A stretch of DNA of 64,000 nucleotides from Tricholoma matsutake (GCA_026075535.2 AP026540.1:4216001-4280000); one strand, 5' to 3'; shown: positions 11,477-23,735, counted from the first letter of the stretch. Program-made: numbers and translations. The notes: a model not told the origin generated them from the sequence alone.

Positions 11477-11862
11477 AATTAACAATGAGTTCCAGTACCA
11501 TTTACAATGATTAACAATGGGTGGCAGTACCATTTACAATGATTAACAATGTATTACAATGGGTGGCAGTACCATTTACAATGATTAACAATGGGCCCCA
11601 GTACCATTTACAATGATTAACAATGTATTACAATGGGTGCCAGTACCATTTACAATGATTAACAATGCCTGCCAGTATCATTAACAACGTATTACAATTG
11701 GTTGTGGTACCATCTACAATCATCAACAATCATTAACAATAACATCTACTACATCTATCGGATATCTATTACAATGTCATTGTAATAAAACCATTGGTAC
11801 TGTGCACAATGGCCTATCGACTAGCACTGATAGATTGTTAACAATAATGCCAGCTACTATTG
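11083..11862 (-). repeat. Right inverted arm of the KDZ transposon
   Basis: Reverse complement of the left arm: 11665-11862 matches 574-770, the short array at 11495-11660 matches the longer left array, and 11090-11476 matches 1256-1645. The tip reads ...AATGCCAGCTACTATTG before the target duplication at 11863-11869. Confidence 0.85.
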
Positions 11863-12266
11863 ACTCTAGAGTCTACACCGCTCGACGAGAAGCTGCAAAA
11901 TGCTTTGAAGAAGTTCACAAGCGAACAATTCAAGACTACAATTTCGAAAAAGGTGACCTCATACTCATGCGAAACACACAGATCGAGAAAGCTCTTAATC
12001 GAAAAATGCGAGCTCAATATCTCGGCCCACTCATTGTCATCGCATGAAACTATGGTGGCGCTTATATTCTTTGTGAGCTCGATGGCTCAGTTCTTCATCG
12101 ACCAGTAGCTGCCTTCTGAGTTCTACCATATCTAGCACGAACATTGATTTCCCTTCCTCCGAACTTCTTCAATATCGATGATCGTCAGCTCGAACAACTT
12201 TGAACAACATCGAACATCGATGGAGACATTGACGAAGGCATTCCTGACCTCGACAAAGACAAATAG
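11863..12266 (+). pseudogene. Ty3/Gypsy A1 integrase C-terminal part (second half of split pol)
   Basis: Continues the frame cut at 566. It includes AAKCFEEVHKRTIQDYNFEKGDL in outline, then MRNTQIEKALNRKMRAQYLG and LIVIA, a typical integrase C-terminal fold of this family. Three TGA codons follow (after LIVIA, after HRPVAAF and after RQLEQL), each where Arg fits (for example FRVLPY). Ends with TAG at 12264-12266. The convergent antisense gene starts its 3' end 326 bp downstream. Confidence 0.85.
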
Positions 12267-12591
12267 AGCATTTTCCTTTTCTTTTTCTTACTTGTGATAT
12301 TAAAACAAACTCTCGATCTTATAACAGTGTACTATTACAAGTTGCAATATCGTTCAAAATGTGTTCGCGCAAGCTCAATGGGGTTTTTCGGCTATGAAGG
12401 AGTTCTGAGCCTTTCCCCTATGTCTTGTTTTGATGAATCGTCCGTCTTACTTTCTTTTTCTTTTTCTCTCCTATGTTTTTTCGCATATATCTTACATTTC
12501 ATGGCTTCAATCGCATGCGATATTTCTCATTTCAAACTTATCTTGCTCAGACACAAGAAAAACAATAAAATTAAAACAATACAACAAAATT

Positions 12592-13970
12592 CTATTGGGA
12601 TTCCTCCCACTTCCTCTCCAACACCTCAATTTCCTCCATTACAACTTCCACCTCCAGCTTTTTTCACACCAGTACTTCCACCAAATACTGACGATGCAGT
12701 CTTGCTGCATCCGACTGCGTCATCTCGTCCTCCACCAATGCCCCCTTGACCATACCTGCGACCTCGGGTTCGACTTCTCGTGCTCTCGCTTTCCCCTTCC
12801 CCTTCCCCTTGTCCTTCTCAGCTGACTTCGTCTTTGCCTTCATCATTTGTTTCAGGCACTCGTCGACTTTCGAGGGCCTGGCCTCCACATTTTGGATGGG
12901 CTGGATAGCCCGGATGCATACCGCTAAGTAATCATACAGATTAGCAATCGTACTTGTCAGCGAGAAGGATCACTTACTACGTCTTGGAGTTGACACCTCT
13001 GTCGACTCCACAGTACTCTGTGTTGCTCACTTGGAGCCCGCCTTTTTCCTCAATTTGCCTCGACGAAGTCCTCGCCTCGACACTCCCTCCCAGTAACACC
13101 CCTGAAGCCCTTGAGTGCATCGCTTGCACTTTGGGGTGCCCTCCTTGACGATACACTCCTGAGATGTCCTTAGTCCTGTGCATTGATCACACTAAAGCAA
13201 TATCGAAAGCCTGATTAGTCTGAACGAGACTGAAAGAAAAAGACTACTTACCGGCCCATGGAAGGTGATCAGGTCACCCTCCTCAAATCGCACCCGCTTT
13301 GCGACCATGGGCTCCTCATCCAGCTCGTCCTCACCTTCCTCCTCCTCGTCCATCTCGTCTGCCTTCCTCTTCTCGACGATTTTCTCTACAACCGGAAGGT
13401 CATCGACCAAAGGTTCCTCTGCTTCTTTGGCCTCGTCTTGATCGATCGAGAGGCACATCACCTCGAGTGCAGCTGTTTGATCGTGGAACTTGTCCTTCGA
13501 AACTGTCTTGGCCTGGACTTCAGCCAAGAATACTCAATGCACCTCGACCAGCGCATCTCGTCGTTCCTCGATCCTCTTCGCTTTGGCCTTGATGGCCACT
13601 GGCCAAGCCACCCTCTCCTCTTCTCTCTGCCTCTCCCCCTCGACTCTCCTCGAGTACTCCTCAAAAAGATATCTGCCACCCCACAAAACCCAATCCTCCC
13701 AAGCAAATGGTGCAAATAGACCGATTGCCTCATCCAATGTTGCCTGCACACGTTTGTCGCATGCCTCATTGAACAACCCGATCAGGTCGTCGTATTCAGC
13801 CTATCAACGATGTCAAGAAGCAGATAAGCGAAGAAAAATGAAACACACACCATTTTCTTGCAAAAAACTCGACCCCATACCTTGAAGTCGAGGTCTTCAG
13901 CTTTGCCAGCCTTGGGCATCAATTTTGTGTGATTGAGAATGGGAAGGGTGAGTTCAGCAAGGATGGACAT
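12592..13970 (-). pseudogene. Antisense spliced gene of Gypsy family A, copy A1
   Basis: Lies between the end of pol and the polypurine tract, on the strand opposite to pol. ATG at 13970 (MSILAELTLPIL). Exon 1 ends KKM before GTGTGT; exon 2 holds a charged helical region (WEDWVLWGGRYLFEEYSRRV, then E/K-rich) and ends ITFHGP before GTAAGT; exon 3 has a Cys cluster (CDQC, ECIV, CKRC, GCYWEG); exon 4 is lysine-rich (KDKGKGKGKARARE) and ends WEESQ. Two TGA codons (one about 13551, one near 12665) break it. Copy A2 has the same gene with the same intron positions at 43150-44505. Function unknown; the cluster is zinc-binding by appearance, possibly nucleic-acid binding. Confidence 0.75.
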
Positions 13971-14106
13971 GTTGTCAAGGAGATTGATGAAAGAGATCAA
14001 ATAGAAAGAGAGAAGTTCGAACCACGACACGTCTTAAATCAACAATCAACAATGTCACATGACCCGGTTATTTCGGCTTGACTGACTGGGATGCTCAGAA
14101 TTTCAG

Positions 14107-14118
14107 TAAGGGGGAGGA
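14107..14118 (+). other. Polypurine tract of Gypsy A1
   Basis: TAAGGGGGAGGA sits directly before the LTR start TGATAGG, the expected site for plus-strand priming. The same tract is seen in reverse at 43013-43024 beside the A2 LTR. Confidence 0.8.
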
Positions 14119-15304
14119 TGATAGGTTGTCTCCTCGGCTCAAAGGCTGATACGTCATTCTAAACACATTCTAATCACATTGGCTAACTCCTACGATGTCC
14201 CAGATGCAGCGCAACCCAGTCTATCGATTGCAATATCATATTGACTGCATCGAAACATCACCAGCAACATTGATCATACCAAAAGCCCACATTGCACAAC
14301 CTTAGGACTACCCTGAAAGCCCCTAAGATCCACCTAAACGACCATCGAACATCCCCAATCACGTTTGGACCGCGATTGAACATTGTCAACCATTGTTGAC
14401 CATCATCGAGCGTCATCGATCGATATTGAGAGACTACGAGCGACATCGGGCGCCGCATTTGTTATCTATATGGTGGAATACCATGCGCCAGGAAGGATTC
14501 CAACTCGTGCCCAAACCTGCTGATCATAGGTCAGCCTTGTTCCAAGTCCCTATCGCGTACAGAACCCGCTGGACAGATTATTGCGAGACTTAGCGCGGTT
14601 TATACACAAAGGACAGTCTCTTTTTAGTTCTTTCCCTTTATTACTCTTTCATCATATGATATATATCTTTCTTGTTTGGATTCCAGTCTCCTTTTTGGCC
14701 TTGTGCCTTAACTCATATCTTTTGCCTCATGTTCTACATATGTTTCTCATTCCATTTTAGGAAGTTTCTTTAAAACATATAAAACTCTGTAGTATCTACT
14801 TGGAAATACAAGAAATTGTCTTCACCTATCATCTCGTATACAGTTCTAAGCATCCGATCAATCTTCTAAAAACAATCTAAGTCTCTACGAGTTTTCTCAA
14901 TTGACGAGAAACCTCTGTGATCATCGTCGTCCTCAATCTTCCTATGATCCTCTGATCGTTATCACTAGCAACCATTTCAACATGTCCTAGCCATCGACTA
15001 TAGCCTTCATATACTTTCAACCTATTGAAAGGTCCTCGGAATTCGCACTTCGACCATCAACGATAGAACTCGTTTGCCATTGATCTTGTCGATCGTCCTC
15101 GATATCGATCGATACTCAATTGGACCGCGCCAAACACCTTCATCTCCCATAGCACTACCTTCACGACTAGTACCAACTAGTTATCTACCCATAGGTTGGA
15201 CCACAAACATTCGGAATGACTCGCACCCTTCCTCGGACTCATTGCAAATATCATTGATTGCCTCATTGGCAGTTTAGGTGGTTTTCCCAGGTTGAGTATC
15301 ATCA
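14119..15304 (+). repeat. 3' LTR of Gypsy A1 (1186 bp)
   Basis: Begins TGATAGGTTGTCTCC and ends GAGTATCATCA. Three more copies occur: a solo LTR at 40630-41763, and reversed copies at 41841-43012 and 50962-53497 (the last with an insertion). It holds a TATATATC stretch at about 14656 that may contain promoter elements. Its right end abuts an unrelated chromovirus pol, so A1 inserted into that element. Confidence 0.9.
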
Positions 15305-16746
15305 GCAGAGAACCCAGTCATACATGACCCAAATGCCCAAGATGGTTTGACATTTGGTACATGGATGGCGAAGAGCAAAGATGCGGTGGTACTAGCGATG
15401 AAGGAGTTGGATAGGGCCAAGGGCAAGACATTGCGAAGCTCAGAGTGGACAGAGAAGGATGGATTATGGAGGTTTTGTGATCGCATATATGTTCTGCTCA
15501 TACCAGACTTACGACGCAGAATCACTGAACAGCATCATGACTCCAAGATTGGTGGACATGCGGGGCACTGGAAAACACTCGAACTCATCTCACGCAATTA
15601 CTGGTGGCCAAACATGTTGTGATTTGTCGGTCAGTACTGTAAGGCCTGCGATCTTTGTCTTCACATGAAGGCGCAGAAGCACCGACCTTTCGGCAAACTA
15701 CACCCCCTCCCAATCCCCGAAAATTGCTGGGATGTGGTAAGTGTTGATTTCATCACTGAACTTCCAGACTCCCATGGCTTCAATGCGATGATGGTGGTGG
15801 TAGACCCGGTGAGCAAGTGCAGCTATTTCATACCCACTCACACCACCATTACGGCGCTGGGATTGGTGCGATTGTACTTGCAGAACATGTGGAAGCTTCA
15901 TGGTCTCCCGAAATTGATGCTCTCGGATTGGGGACCGCAGTTCATAGTGCAATTCATGCACAAATTGTATCGCTTGTTGGGGATCACCATTTTGGCATCC
16001 ACAGTGTATCACCCACAGTCTGATGGGCAGACCGAATGAGTCAATCAGGAACTCGAGCAGTACATCCGCATTTTTGTGAATGAGCACCAAAATGATTGGG
16101 ACACTCTGCTCCCTCTGGGTGAATTTGCATACAATAACCATGTCCACTCATCCACCCAGCACTCCTCCTTCTTTGTTGACACTGGCAGACATCCATGGAT
16201 GGGTTTTGAGCCCAACCAACAACCCTCGAGGCTTGAGGCAGTCAATGAGTTTGTCGATCAGATGAAGTCGACGTTGGAGGAGGCTTGTGCCGCCCTTGCC
16301 AAATCGAAGGATGATATGGCAAGGTACTATAACCAACGGCAAATCCCTGCACCAATTTTTGCAATTGGCAAAAAGGTCTTCCTGGATGCTTCAGATATCA
16401 GCACAACTAGACCCACGAAGAAATTTGTGCACCGCTTCCTGGGGCCATACCCAGTCATTTGTCCTGTTGGCTCGCATGCATATCACCTCCAACTGCCACC
16501 ATCGATGGCTCAAATACATCCAGTGTTCCACGTCGTCAAGCTCATGCCCGTGCCAATGGACCTGATCGAAGGTCGCCATGCAAACCACTGCTGCCCCCCG
16601 AGATCGTAGGAGGAGAGGAGAGGTACAAGGTGGATGAGGCAGGATGAAGGGTAGGAAGTTGCAGTATCTGGTCAGATGGAGAGGTTATGGGCATGAAGAG
16701 AATTTATGGATTCCAGAGGAGGATCTCGATGAACACCTGCAGTAGG
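15305..16746 (+). pseudogene. Chromovirus pol fragment: integrase and chromodomain
   Basis: This is the host element into which Gypsy A1 inserted; its RT and upstream parts are not present to the right. Seen in order: the end of RNase H/linker (SEWTEKDGLWRFCDRIYV), an integrase zinc-finger region (H, H, YWWPNM, CKACDLC), a core with VDFITELPDSHGFNAMMVVV (first Asp), LMLSDWGPQFI (second) and QSDGQTE then TGA, a C-terminal GPYPVI-type segment ending VFHVVKLMP, and a chromodomain at about 16655-16743 (QYLVRWRGYGHEENLWIPEE). Several frameshifts and TGA/TAG codons break it. The core stop QTE*VNQE again fits CGA to TGA. Chromodomains of this group guide insertion to heterochromatin. Confidence 0.85.
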
Positions 16747-17511
16747 ACCCCTGACTGGGACAGATCACATGACTTCATTGCAAACTTTGTTGAAGTCCCT
16801 GGTGGGTATGTACAAGGTGGTATAGGTTGTGAAACCAGTGCATGGGAGGTATTTATAGTAATACATGTTATTTGAATACTAAGGATTTACATGAAGCTAA
16901 AAACAATGTATGTCATTTGAATACTAAGGACCTGGTTGTCATTGTGTTCTTCGTCGTCCCGTCATCATTGCATCATCATTGCTCCATCATCCACCCTGAT
17001 CACAGGGGCTCACAGCAGTGGTGTGGGGGTGTCGTGGTGGTTTGTTTGTTTGGTCCCTGCTGTCCCATTGTCATCCAGTACCTAAAAAAGTTTGTCCCAT
17101 CATGGTTCCTGCTCCTGTCATCCCCTGCCCATCATCCCTCATTGTTGCCTGTTAGCACCCGCAATCCACCCTGCAAGCAGGGGCTCGCAGCAGTGGCATG
17201 GGGTACTGGGGTTGAGCACGGGGTGTCCTAGGGTGGGTCCGTAATTATAACATATTCATAACCTAAAATATAGTTGGTTAGCAAAAAGAAATAAGAAAAA
17301 AGTTACCTAAGGCCCAAATGACAATACTTAGACATCTTTTGGGCCCGGTTTCTGTCTTTCTTCATTGTTGATTGGCATGGGAGTGGCAGCTGGGGGTGAT
17401 GATGGAGTGGTGGTGGTATAGGAAGGAGGATGGAGGTGTCATCAATGTCCTAGGAGTGTAAAGACCTCAAAGACAGGGAGATGTGGGGGAGAGTCTAGGC
17501 GAGGTGACACA
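16747..17511. other. Non-coding stretch with a dispersed G/C-skewed repeat
   Basis: No gene recognised. A duplicated ACATGTTATTTGAATACTAAGGA-like block occurs at about 16863 and 16910. Segments at 16985-17060 and 17150-17215 share AGGGGCTC.CAGCAGTGG, and related sequence is found reversed near 27370-27420, so this looks like a small dispersed repeat rather than retrotransposon coding sequence. Confidence 0.5.
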
Positions 17512-17784
17512 TTGACAACAGGGTGCAACGACATGCCAAATGGTGAAACTTTCAAGTGGAAAGCAACTGTTTGTTTATGCATCAATGGGAACTGTCATGT
17601 GATCTGTTCCAGTGAGGGGTCCTACTGCTTGAGACATCTCGATGCCGCAAAACTAATCACGAACTTCTACAGGGCTCATCCGAGTGCCCCAAAACATGTT
17701 AATGCACTTACCTTTGGACAGATGGGATTCCAACCACAATATCCACACCGATGGAACTTTGCGCATCGGGACACTGTGCCTTAA
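17512..17784 (+). pseudogene. C-terminal tail of a chromovirus pol
   Basis: The end of a chromodomain-type tail: LDAAKLITNFYRAHPSAPKH resembles the A-L-I-FY-x-x-HP-x-APR segment that follows many fungal chromodomains, then FGQMGFQPQ and RDTVP before a stop. A run of G bases at about 17785-17791 and then the LTR follow at once, as expected for the 3' end of pol. The residues before 17620 are not recognisable. Confidence 0.55.
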
Positions 17785-17794
17785 GGGGGGGTGA

Positions 17795-18418
17795 TGTAAG
17801 GGGAACACCTTATGAGCCCCTACAATGGTTGGCGCACATTTGTGAATGTTTCCACACACCCACAAACATTCACGCAACAAAGTGCCTTTCACACAATGAG
17901 GCGCCTTTTGCGCAACAAAGCACCTTTTGCACCAACCATCTACAAACATTCCGATATGTCAATCCATCAGCCCCTATTGTACTCTCACCATTCTCACAGT
18001 GAATACCCCTGTGCAAGCCATTGTTGCAGTTTGCACCTTTGCACAATTGTTGCGCCTGCGGAAATGATCGACGATGTCTTCACATGCCCATTACCAATCA
18101 TGGCCTGATGTGGACACCACTTATCAAGCATGGCCTGATGCAGACACTATCACTGATTGATGGCTGTCTCCCCAAATGGGAACACAACCCTGGATCTGAA
18201 TTAGTGCTAGGATGGAAGGGGCTCCAAGTATTTTAGAACATCGCATGCCTTCCATATATATACTTCGGCCTTGCACTGGACTCCTTAGAGTTTTCTCTTT
18301 GGTTTTCCCTTGCAAGGTATGGGTCTTTTCCTTGTTCAATAGTTATTGAATCTAATCTTTGGTTTTCCCTTGCAAGTATCGAGTTCTTAGGACTCTGATT
18401 GTAAGGTTGCCCTTACAG
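17795..18418 (+). repeat. LTR of a chromovirus (TGTAAGGG...CCCTTACA, about 624 bp)
   Basis: Starts TGTAAGGGGAACACC after a purine run (TTAAGGGGGGGTGA) and ends GTTGCCCTTACA, with matching 8-bp inverted ends. It contains a TATATATA box at about 18257 and CT-rich sequence after it, suiting an LTR promoter. A short direct repeat (CTTTGGTTTTCCCTTGCAAG) occurs at 18297 and 18357. No partner LTR is seen in the window. Confidence 0.65.
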
Positions 18419-18939
18419 GGTCATAGAGAGGGATGAGTGAAGTGTGAGTTTGTATATACTGTTAAGAATTGATCCTAGAGGGCATGTCGGAATCTGATCG
18501 GACCCTGTGGGTGTTGATAGTGGAAGGTTGTCGGGTCATGGCAGATTCTGCAGAGGGGAAAACGGAAAGGACTTGGCTTCAGCTTGTAAGAAGCTGTGCC
18601 CTTCACCTCGTCTGGTGTCCTAATTTCAAGACAAAGGTTTGGAGGTAGAAGCGGGGAAGTGCGGGTAAATGCAGGAAGGAGTATGGAGGGACTTGGGTTA
18701 AGTTCAGGTGAGACCAGAACTTCAGAGGGAGACTAGAGGTCGAGTCAAAGGGAGTTCAGACTCTTAGAGAACTGAGGTAGGAGTAGAATGAGATTTAGGT
18801 TGGCAGGTTAAAGTTGAGTCTATGTCAATATACAAACTGCGGAATACAAGGCAAAACTAACTAAGCTTAAATACTGTAGTCCGGAATAAAGGCAGAATGG
18901 AAACGGAGGCTGCGGCAGTGTCTCGACTGCATAGATAAA
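18419..18939. other. Unassigned non-coding stretch
   Basis: No open frame, RNA gene or repeat that I can identify. The sequence is purine-rich. It may be the internal leader of the element whose LTR lies to its left, or older debris. Confidence 0.4.
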
Positions 18940-19312
18940 TTACCTAGTGGGAGCCACACAGGAATCCATAGTCAAATTTGCAAAAGAGATGGCAGCCTTG
19001 GGAAAGCAGCCATGGGTGCTGTACAAGGTGGCCTGGTGCACAGCAGTGTGGGCAGTGCAAGGCAGCCGGGAACGAAAGCGGGAGGAGTAGATGAATATTG
19101 GGTTTGATGTGCAGAAAAGAGTCAGATGGATGTGGGTTCCAATTGGGCGAGGAACAGTTCTTGACACTATGCACCTTCTGGTGCTTTTCCCTGGCGGCTT
19201 TTCCTCCAGACCTCTTCTTCTTCTTTGAGTTGGAGCCCGAAGGCCCAAACAACTTCTGGCCCGAGCCTGAGGGCTCAGATGGCTGCTTCCCTTTCCAATT
19301 AGGGTTATTCTC
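18940..19312 (-). pseudogene. Inverted fragment of copia-2-type gag
   Basis: Reverse-strand translation from about 19312 gives ENNPNWKGKQPSEPSGSG, then GSNSKKKKRSGGKA and QKVHS, nearly the same as copia-2 gag at about 37390-37530. The remainder down to 18940 is not matched in copia-2. The fragment abruptly borders the gag of copia-1 at 19313, so it marks a rearrangement breakpoint or a partial insertion. Confidence 0.7.
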
Positions 19313-22300
19313 ACTACAAAGAATGGTGCGAGGAAATTATAATTGCCCTCTCCCTAAATGGCCTTTACGAGTATGTTATGGGTGAGATCCAGGAACCTGA
19401 CTCCACTGAACAACGTGCCCTTGTGAATTGGAAAGCGAACTCTTGTCTTGCATATGTGTTCATCACATCAAGTGTCTCCCCCTCTGAGCACCAGTTCCTT
19501 GACATCAAAAAGGGGCCTGATTTCAATTGGAACTTCAGGACTGTCATCAGAAAGAAGGGCCCATCTGCCAAGTCCAGCTTCTACAGCAGGCGCTATCTGT
19601 TCAATGCACAAAGGATGTCCCCCTCCCTGAAACTGCAGAGAAGATATGTACCCTCATTGAGCGGGCCTTTGCCATGGGCTACATAAAGGCCAACCTCCTT
19701 TGTTGCATCGCTCTCCTTCATTCACTTAGTGACAATTTCCCTCACGCCTGATCCATTATTTCTCACAACATTGCTGCTTCAACTGATGCAGCCCATATGG
19801 TTCCAAGGATATCTGTTTGTTTCTGGAGAACAAGCAGTCCTTGCTTGAGAATGACCACCGAAATGACTTGAGATCTCATGTTGTGCTCATGGCACAGTCC
19901 AAAAATAGCAGCCCTACCAATATACCTATTTGCGAGAACTCTGTGTGTGGAAAAAAGGGGCATACTAAGGCCTATTGTATTAAACCTGGGGGTGGTATGG
20001 CAGGGAAGACTGTTGAGGAGTCAAAGGCTGCTCATAAAGCAGCACATGAGAAGAAGCCACTCCCTGCTAATCCTCCCAAGATTCCCATTACAGTCAAGGA
20101 TATCAATGGCCATGCATTTACTGTCATGGTGGATTCAGAGACCACCCCTTCCCCCGCATCAGAATTTGCAGGCCTAGCTTCTGATCCTATACCCACCGCT
20201 TCTACTGACATGGATGAGTATGAGGGTTGGGTCGTCATTGAGGAGGAGCCCACTACCACAGTCAACTGGAACGACCATACCTCTACCCCTATTGACAGCA
20301 CACTCACTGTAGAGCCCCTCAACCAGATGCACCACTCAATTCTCACTACTCATGATTTTCCTTTCATTATTGACTCTGGTGCAACAGTACATATCTCACC
20401 TAACAAGTCTGATTTTCTCAACCTCCACCCCATTCCACCCCGATCTGTCAAAGGCATTGGCGGTTCATCTATAGCTGCTGTGGGTGTCGGTGACATAAAG
20501 TTAAAAATAGCCCGAGGCGCATCAATTACATTATGTAACATGCTCTATATTCCAAATTCAGCAGTCCAACTGATTTCGGTGGGCACACTGGCAGACGACT
20601 CAAATGCTGTTGCACATTTTGATAGTGATACATGCTGGGTCACTGACAAACATACTGGAGCTCACATAGCCCATGGTTCGTGCATATCCAAGAAGCTTTA
20701 CACACTTGACATCATTACAGCTTCAGTTGATCACACGTTTACTGTACACAAATCTCCCAACCTCAAGACATGGCATCACTGCCTTGGTCACGTGAATTAC
20801 CATTCTATCTGGGATATGGCCAAAAAATGCACTCTCACTGGTATGCCTATTACATCCATCCCAAGACCATCCAAATGTGAATCTTGTGTGCTTGGTAAAT
20901 AGTTGAAGACCCCTGTCCCAAAGAAGCATGAAGAGGGGCCAGGTCACAAGGCATAGGAGACTGGAGAAGGTGTGGGTCGATCTGTCTGGACCCCATGCAG
21001 TTAAATTGCATATGGGGAATCTTTATGTCATGGATATTGTAGACGACTATACTTCCTTTCCATGGACTATACCGCTCCATAACAAAGACAACTCTTTCTC
21101 TGAGTTACAAGCTTGGGAACTTGCTTGAGAAATGAGATGGGACTCAAAGTCAGAACTTATATCGCTTAAATCCCATGAGATGGAAAATTGGCTGAAGACT
21201 CGTGGTACGCATCAACGTTTCACAGCTCCACACACTTCCACACACATTGGCCAAGTAGAGTGAATGCATAGAACATTGATGGCTAAGGCCTGTACAATGT
21301 GTATATATGCAGGATTACCCCCGTTCCTCTGGGATGAGTTTTATCTCATTGTGTCCCATCTACATGCCAAGACCACCACTTGTTCACTTGCAGGATCAAC
21401 TCCTTGGGAACTTTGGTACAGCAAAAAACCCAACTATTCATATCTACAAGAAATCGGGTGCAAAGCTTTCCTCCTTATTCCAAAAAAGGATAACCCCAAG
21501 ATATTTGAACATTCCACTGAATGCATCCTGATTGGGTATGACTCAAGGTCTAAGTCATACAAATGTTATAATCGTACCATGCACAAAGTTCATAATTCCT
21601 ATCATGTTAGATTCCTGGAAAGTCACGATGGCCACATGCCACCTGTGCCCACGGCACTGGACAATGATGATACCAATGAGAAGCCATGGAGCACACACCC
21701 TTTCTGACTCCTCTATCATTGAATAACAATGATGACAACGAGTCCTTTCATGACCAAGTGCAACCCTTGGCACTTACTCCCGATAATGCAGAACATCATT
21801 CGACATTGCCCCAGCCCCATGTATGCCAATCCACCCATGTACCGATACCAACAGAGAAAAATCCAAGTGGGGGTCCTGTCATCACTAGAATGGAAATCGC
21901 CATTTGTGAGTCTCAAGAGAGTGCTGCTTGAATCAAAGAGGCACAGCAGGAATGTAGAGCAGCCAATGTTGCTGCCAGATCAGATCAAATACCCGTCGAT
22001 CATGATCATGATGTCATAGAAGATCTTCATTGATCATTCAATGATCTTGATCTAGGTGATCAAGCACATCAACTCCAGGCCCTGATCTTGGAGATGGTTG
22101 ATTTTGATCTGGAATCACTTCAATTTGATGAGCCAAAAACATGGGATGAGGCGAAGAACTCAGCTGACACTGCATGCTGGGAACAGGGTTACCATGATGA
22201 GCTGCAGTCCCTAAAAGAAATGGGGGTCTACAAATTAACACCATGCTCAGATGTCCCTCAGGGTAACCACATCTGGAAGGGGAAACCTGTCTTCCACATC

Positions 22301-23735
22301 AAGTGTGATGAAATTGGCACCGCAGTTAGATGGAAAGTATGGCTCATCTTCAGAGGTCATGAGCAGATTTATGGGAAGGACCATACCAAAACTACCTCAC
22401 CGACCACACACATGGAATCTTGGTGCATTCTCTTATATATTGTGGCCTCTCTTGTATGGGACACATCTCTTATATATTGTGGCCTCTCTTGGATGGGACG
22501 CACAGCAAATCAATATAAAAACGGCCTTTTTCTATGGCTTACTCCCAGATGTCAAAGTACAATATATGCAACAGCCCACTGGTTTTGAGGAACTGGGAAA
22601 GGAGGACTGGGTGTGGCAACTCCAGCGTGGCTTATATGGCATGAAACAAAGTGGCCATATCTGGAATCAAACTCTCAATTCCCAGATGCTAGATTGGGGA
22701 TTCATGAATCACTCATCTATCTTGCGAATCTTGCATCTATTATCACAAAACTGATGGCGGAATAATTATCACTGCTGTGCACATTGACAATTTTTTAGCC
22801 ATTGCTGATTCCAAAGAGGAAAACAAGTGTTTCAAGAACCAAATGCGTGAGGTGTGGACCATATCCAAATTAGGGATGGGCCGTTTTATTATGGGTATTG
22901 CTGTTACTTGGGACCACGACACACACACTGTTGCACTTTCTCAGACGGCCCTTATTGAGAAGGTTGTCGAACAATTTGGACAAAAGGACACTTACCCAGT
23001 ATCTGCTCTGGTTCGAAACTATGCCACTCTGATCAACGGTCTCTCCCATCAACTGCCAAAAACGCTCTTCTCAAACTCCCTTACCGCTCTCTCATAGGGT
23101 GCTTACTTTACTTGGTGATTTCTACCCATCCGGATATTTCTTATGCAGTCCAACAGCTCTCACACTACCTAGATTCATATTCATCCGAACACTGGGATGC
23201 TGCTATAAGACTGGTACACTATCTTAAAGGCACCAGGGATCTCAAACTTCACCTGGGTGGCCACCTTCCCATCACCTTACATGCATTTACTGACTCAGAT
23301 TGGGCCAACTGGCTCGATACACATCAAAGTGTCAGCAGTTATGTTTGCTCCCTCGGGTCTGGTGCAGTCTCTTGGGCTGCTTGTAAGCAGAAAGTTGTTG
23401 CAGCATCCACGTGCAAGGTGGAATACATTGCAGCATTTGAAGCTGCAAAAGAATGCATTTGGCTATGCACATTACTTAATGCTATTGGTTACCGACAAAA
23501 TATGCCTACAATTATCTCTTGGGATAACAATGCCACTAAAACCCTATCGGAGGACCCCCTACTCCACTCCTGTGTCAAGCACATTAACATCAAATATCAT
23601 TTCCTGTGTGAGTGTGTCCAGTTCAGTGACTTAAATATTGCCTATGTGAACACCCGCAATAATGTTGCTGACATGTTCACCAAAGCATTGGACACCAAAC
23701 AATTCATACATCTCTGCAACTACCTTGGCCTTCAT
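19313..23735 (+). pseudogene. Ty1/copia retrotransposon copia-1, gag-pol, decayed
   Basis: Gag begins mid-frame (YKEWCEEIIIALSLNG) and includes a zinc-knuckle relic CGKKGHTKAYC (about 19945). Protease: FIIDSGATVHIS (about 20363). GAG-pre-integrase: HHCLGHVNYHSIW and CESCVLGK. Integrase: VDLSGPHA, then HIGQVE followed by TGA (core Glu region, about 21258). RT is split in two frames near 22430 by a 35-bp duplication, with TAFFYGLLPDVK, QLQRGLYGMKQSG and HIDNFLAIADS (the usual YVDD-type position). RNase H: HAFTDSDWANW and KVEYIAAFEA, ending ADMFTKALDTKQF and TAA at 23735. Several TGA codons (AWELA*EMR; QVE*MHR) replace expected Arg. The 5' LTR and gag start are missing. Confidence 0.9.

Larger units (their letters stand above)
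574..11862 (-). mobile_element. KDZ-superfamily DNA transposon, 11.3 kb, with TET/JBP and passenger genes
   Basis: Bounded by long inverted arms and a 7-bp target duplication, inserted in the integrase gene of Gypsy A1. The arms share GCTGGCATTATTGTTAAC near each tip and stay similar for about 200 bp. They continue through short tandem repeats and then through a nested palindromic-ended repeat, so each arm is near 0.8-1.1 kb. Inside are three genes. Two are on the minus strand: a KDZ transposase with a CxC2-like Cys cluster and a TET/JBP-like dioxygenase. The third is a seven-exon gene on the plus strand. Association of TET/JBP genes with KDZ transposons in mushroom-forming fungi is established; the complete boundaries with an empty site are what this window adds. 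Confidence 0.9.

Noticed and set aside
12592..13970. Zn2Cys6 transcription factor
   Set aside because: Cys spacing and position (middle of the protein) do not fit the standard six-Cys pattern; kept as an unknown Cys cluster.
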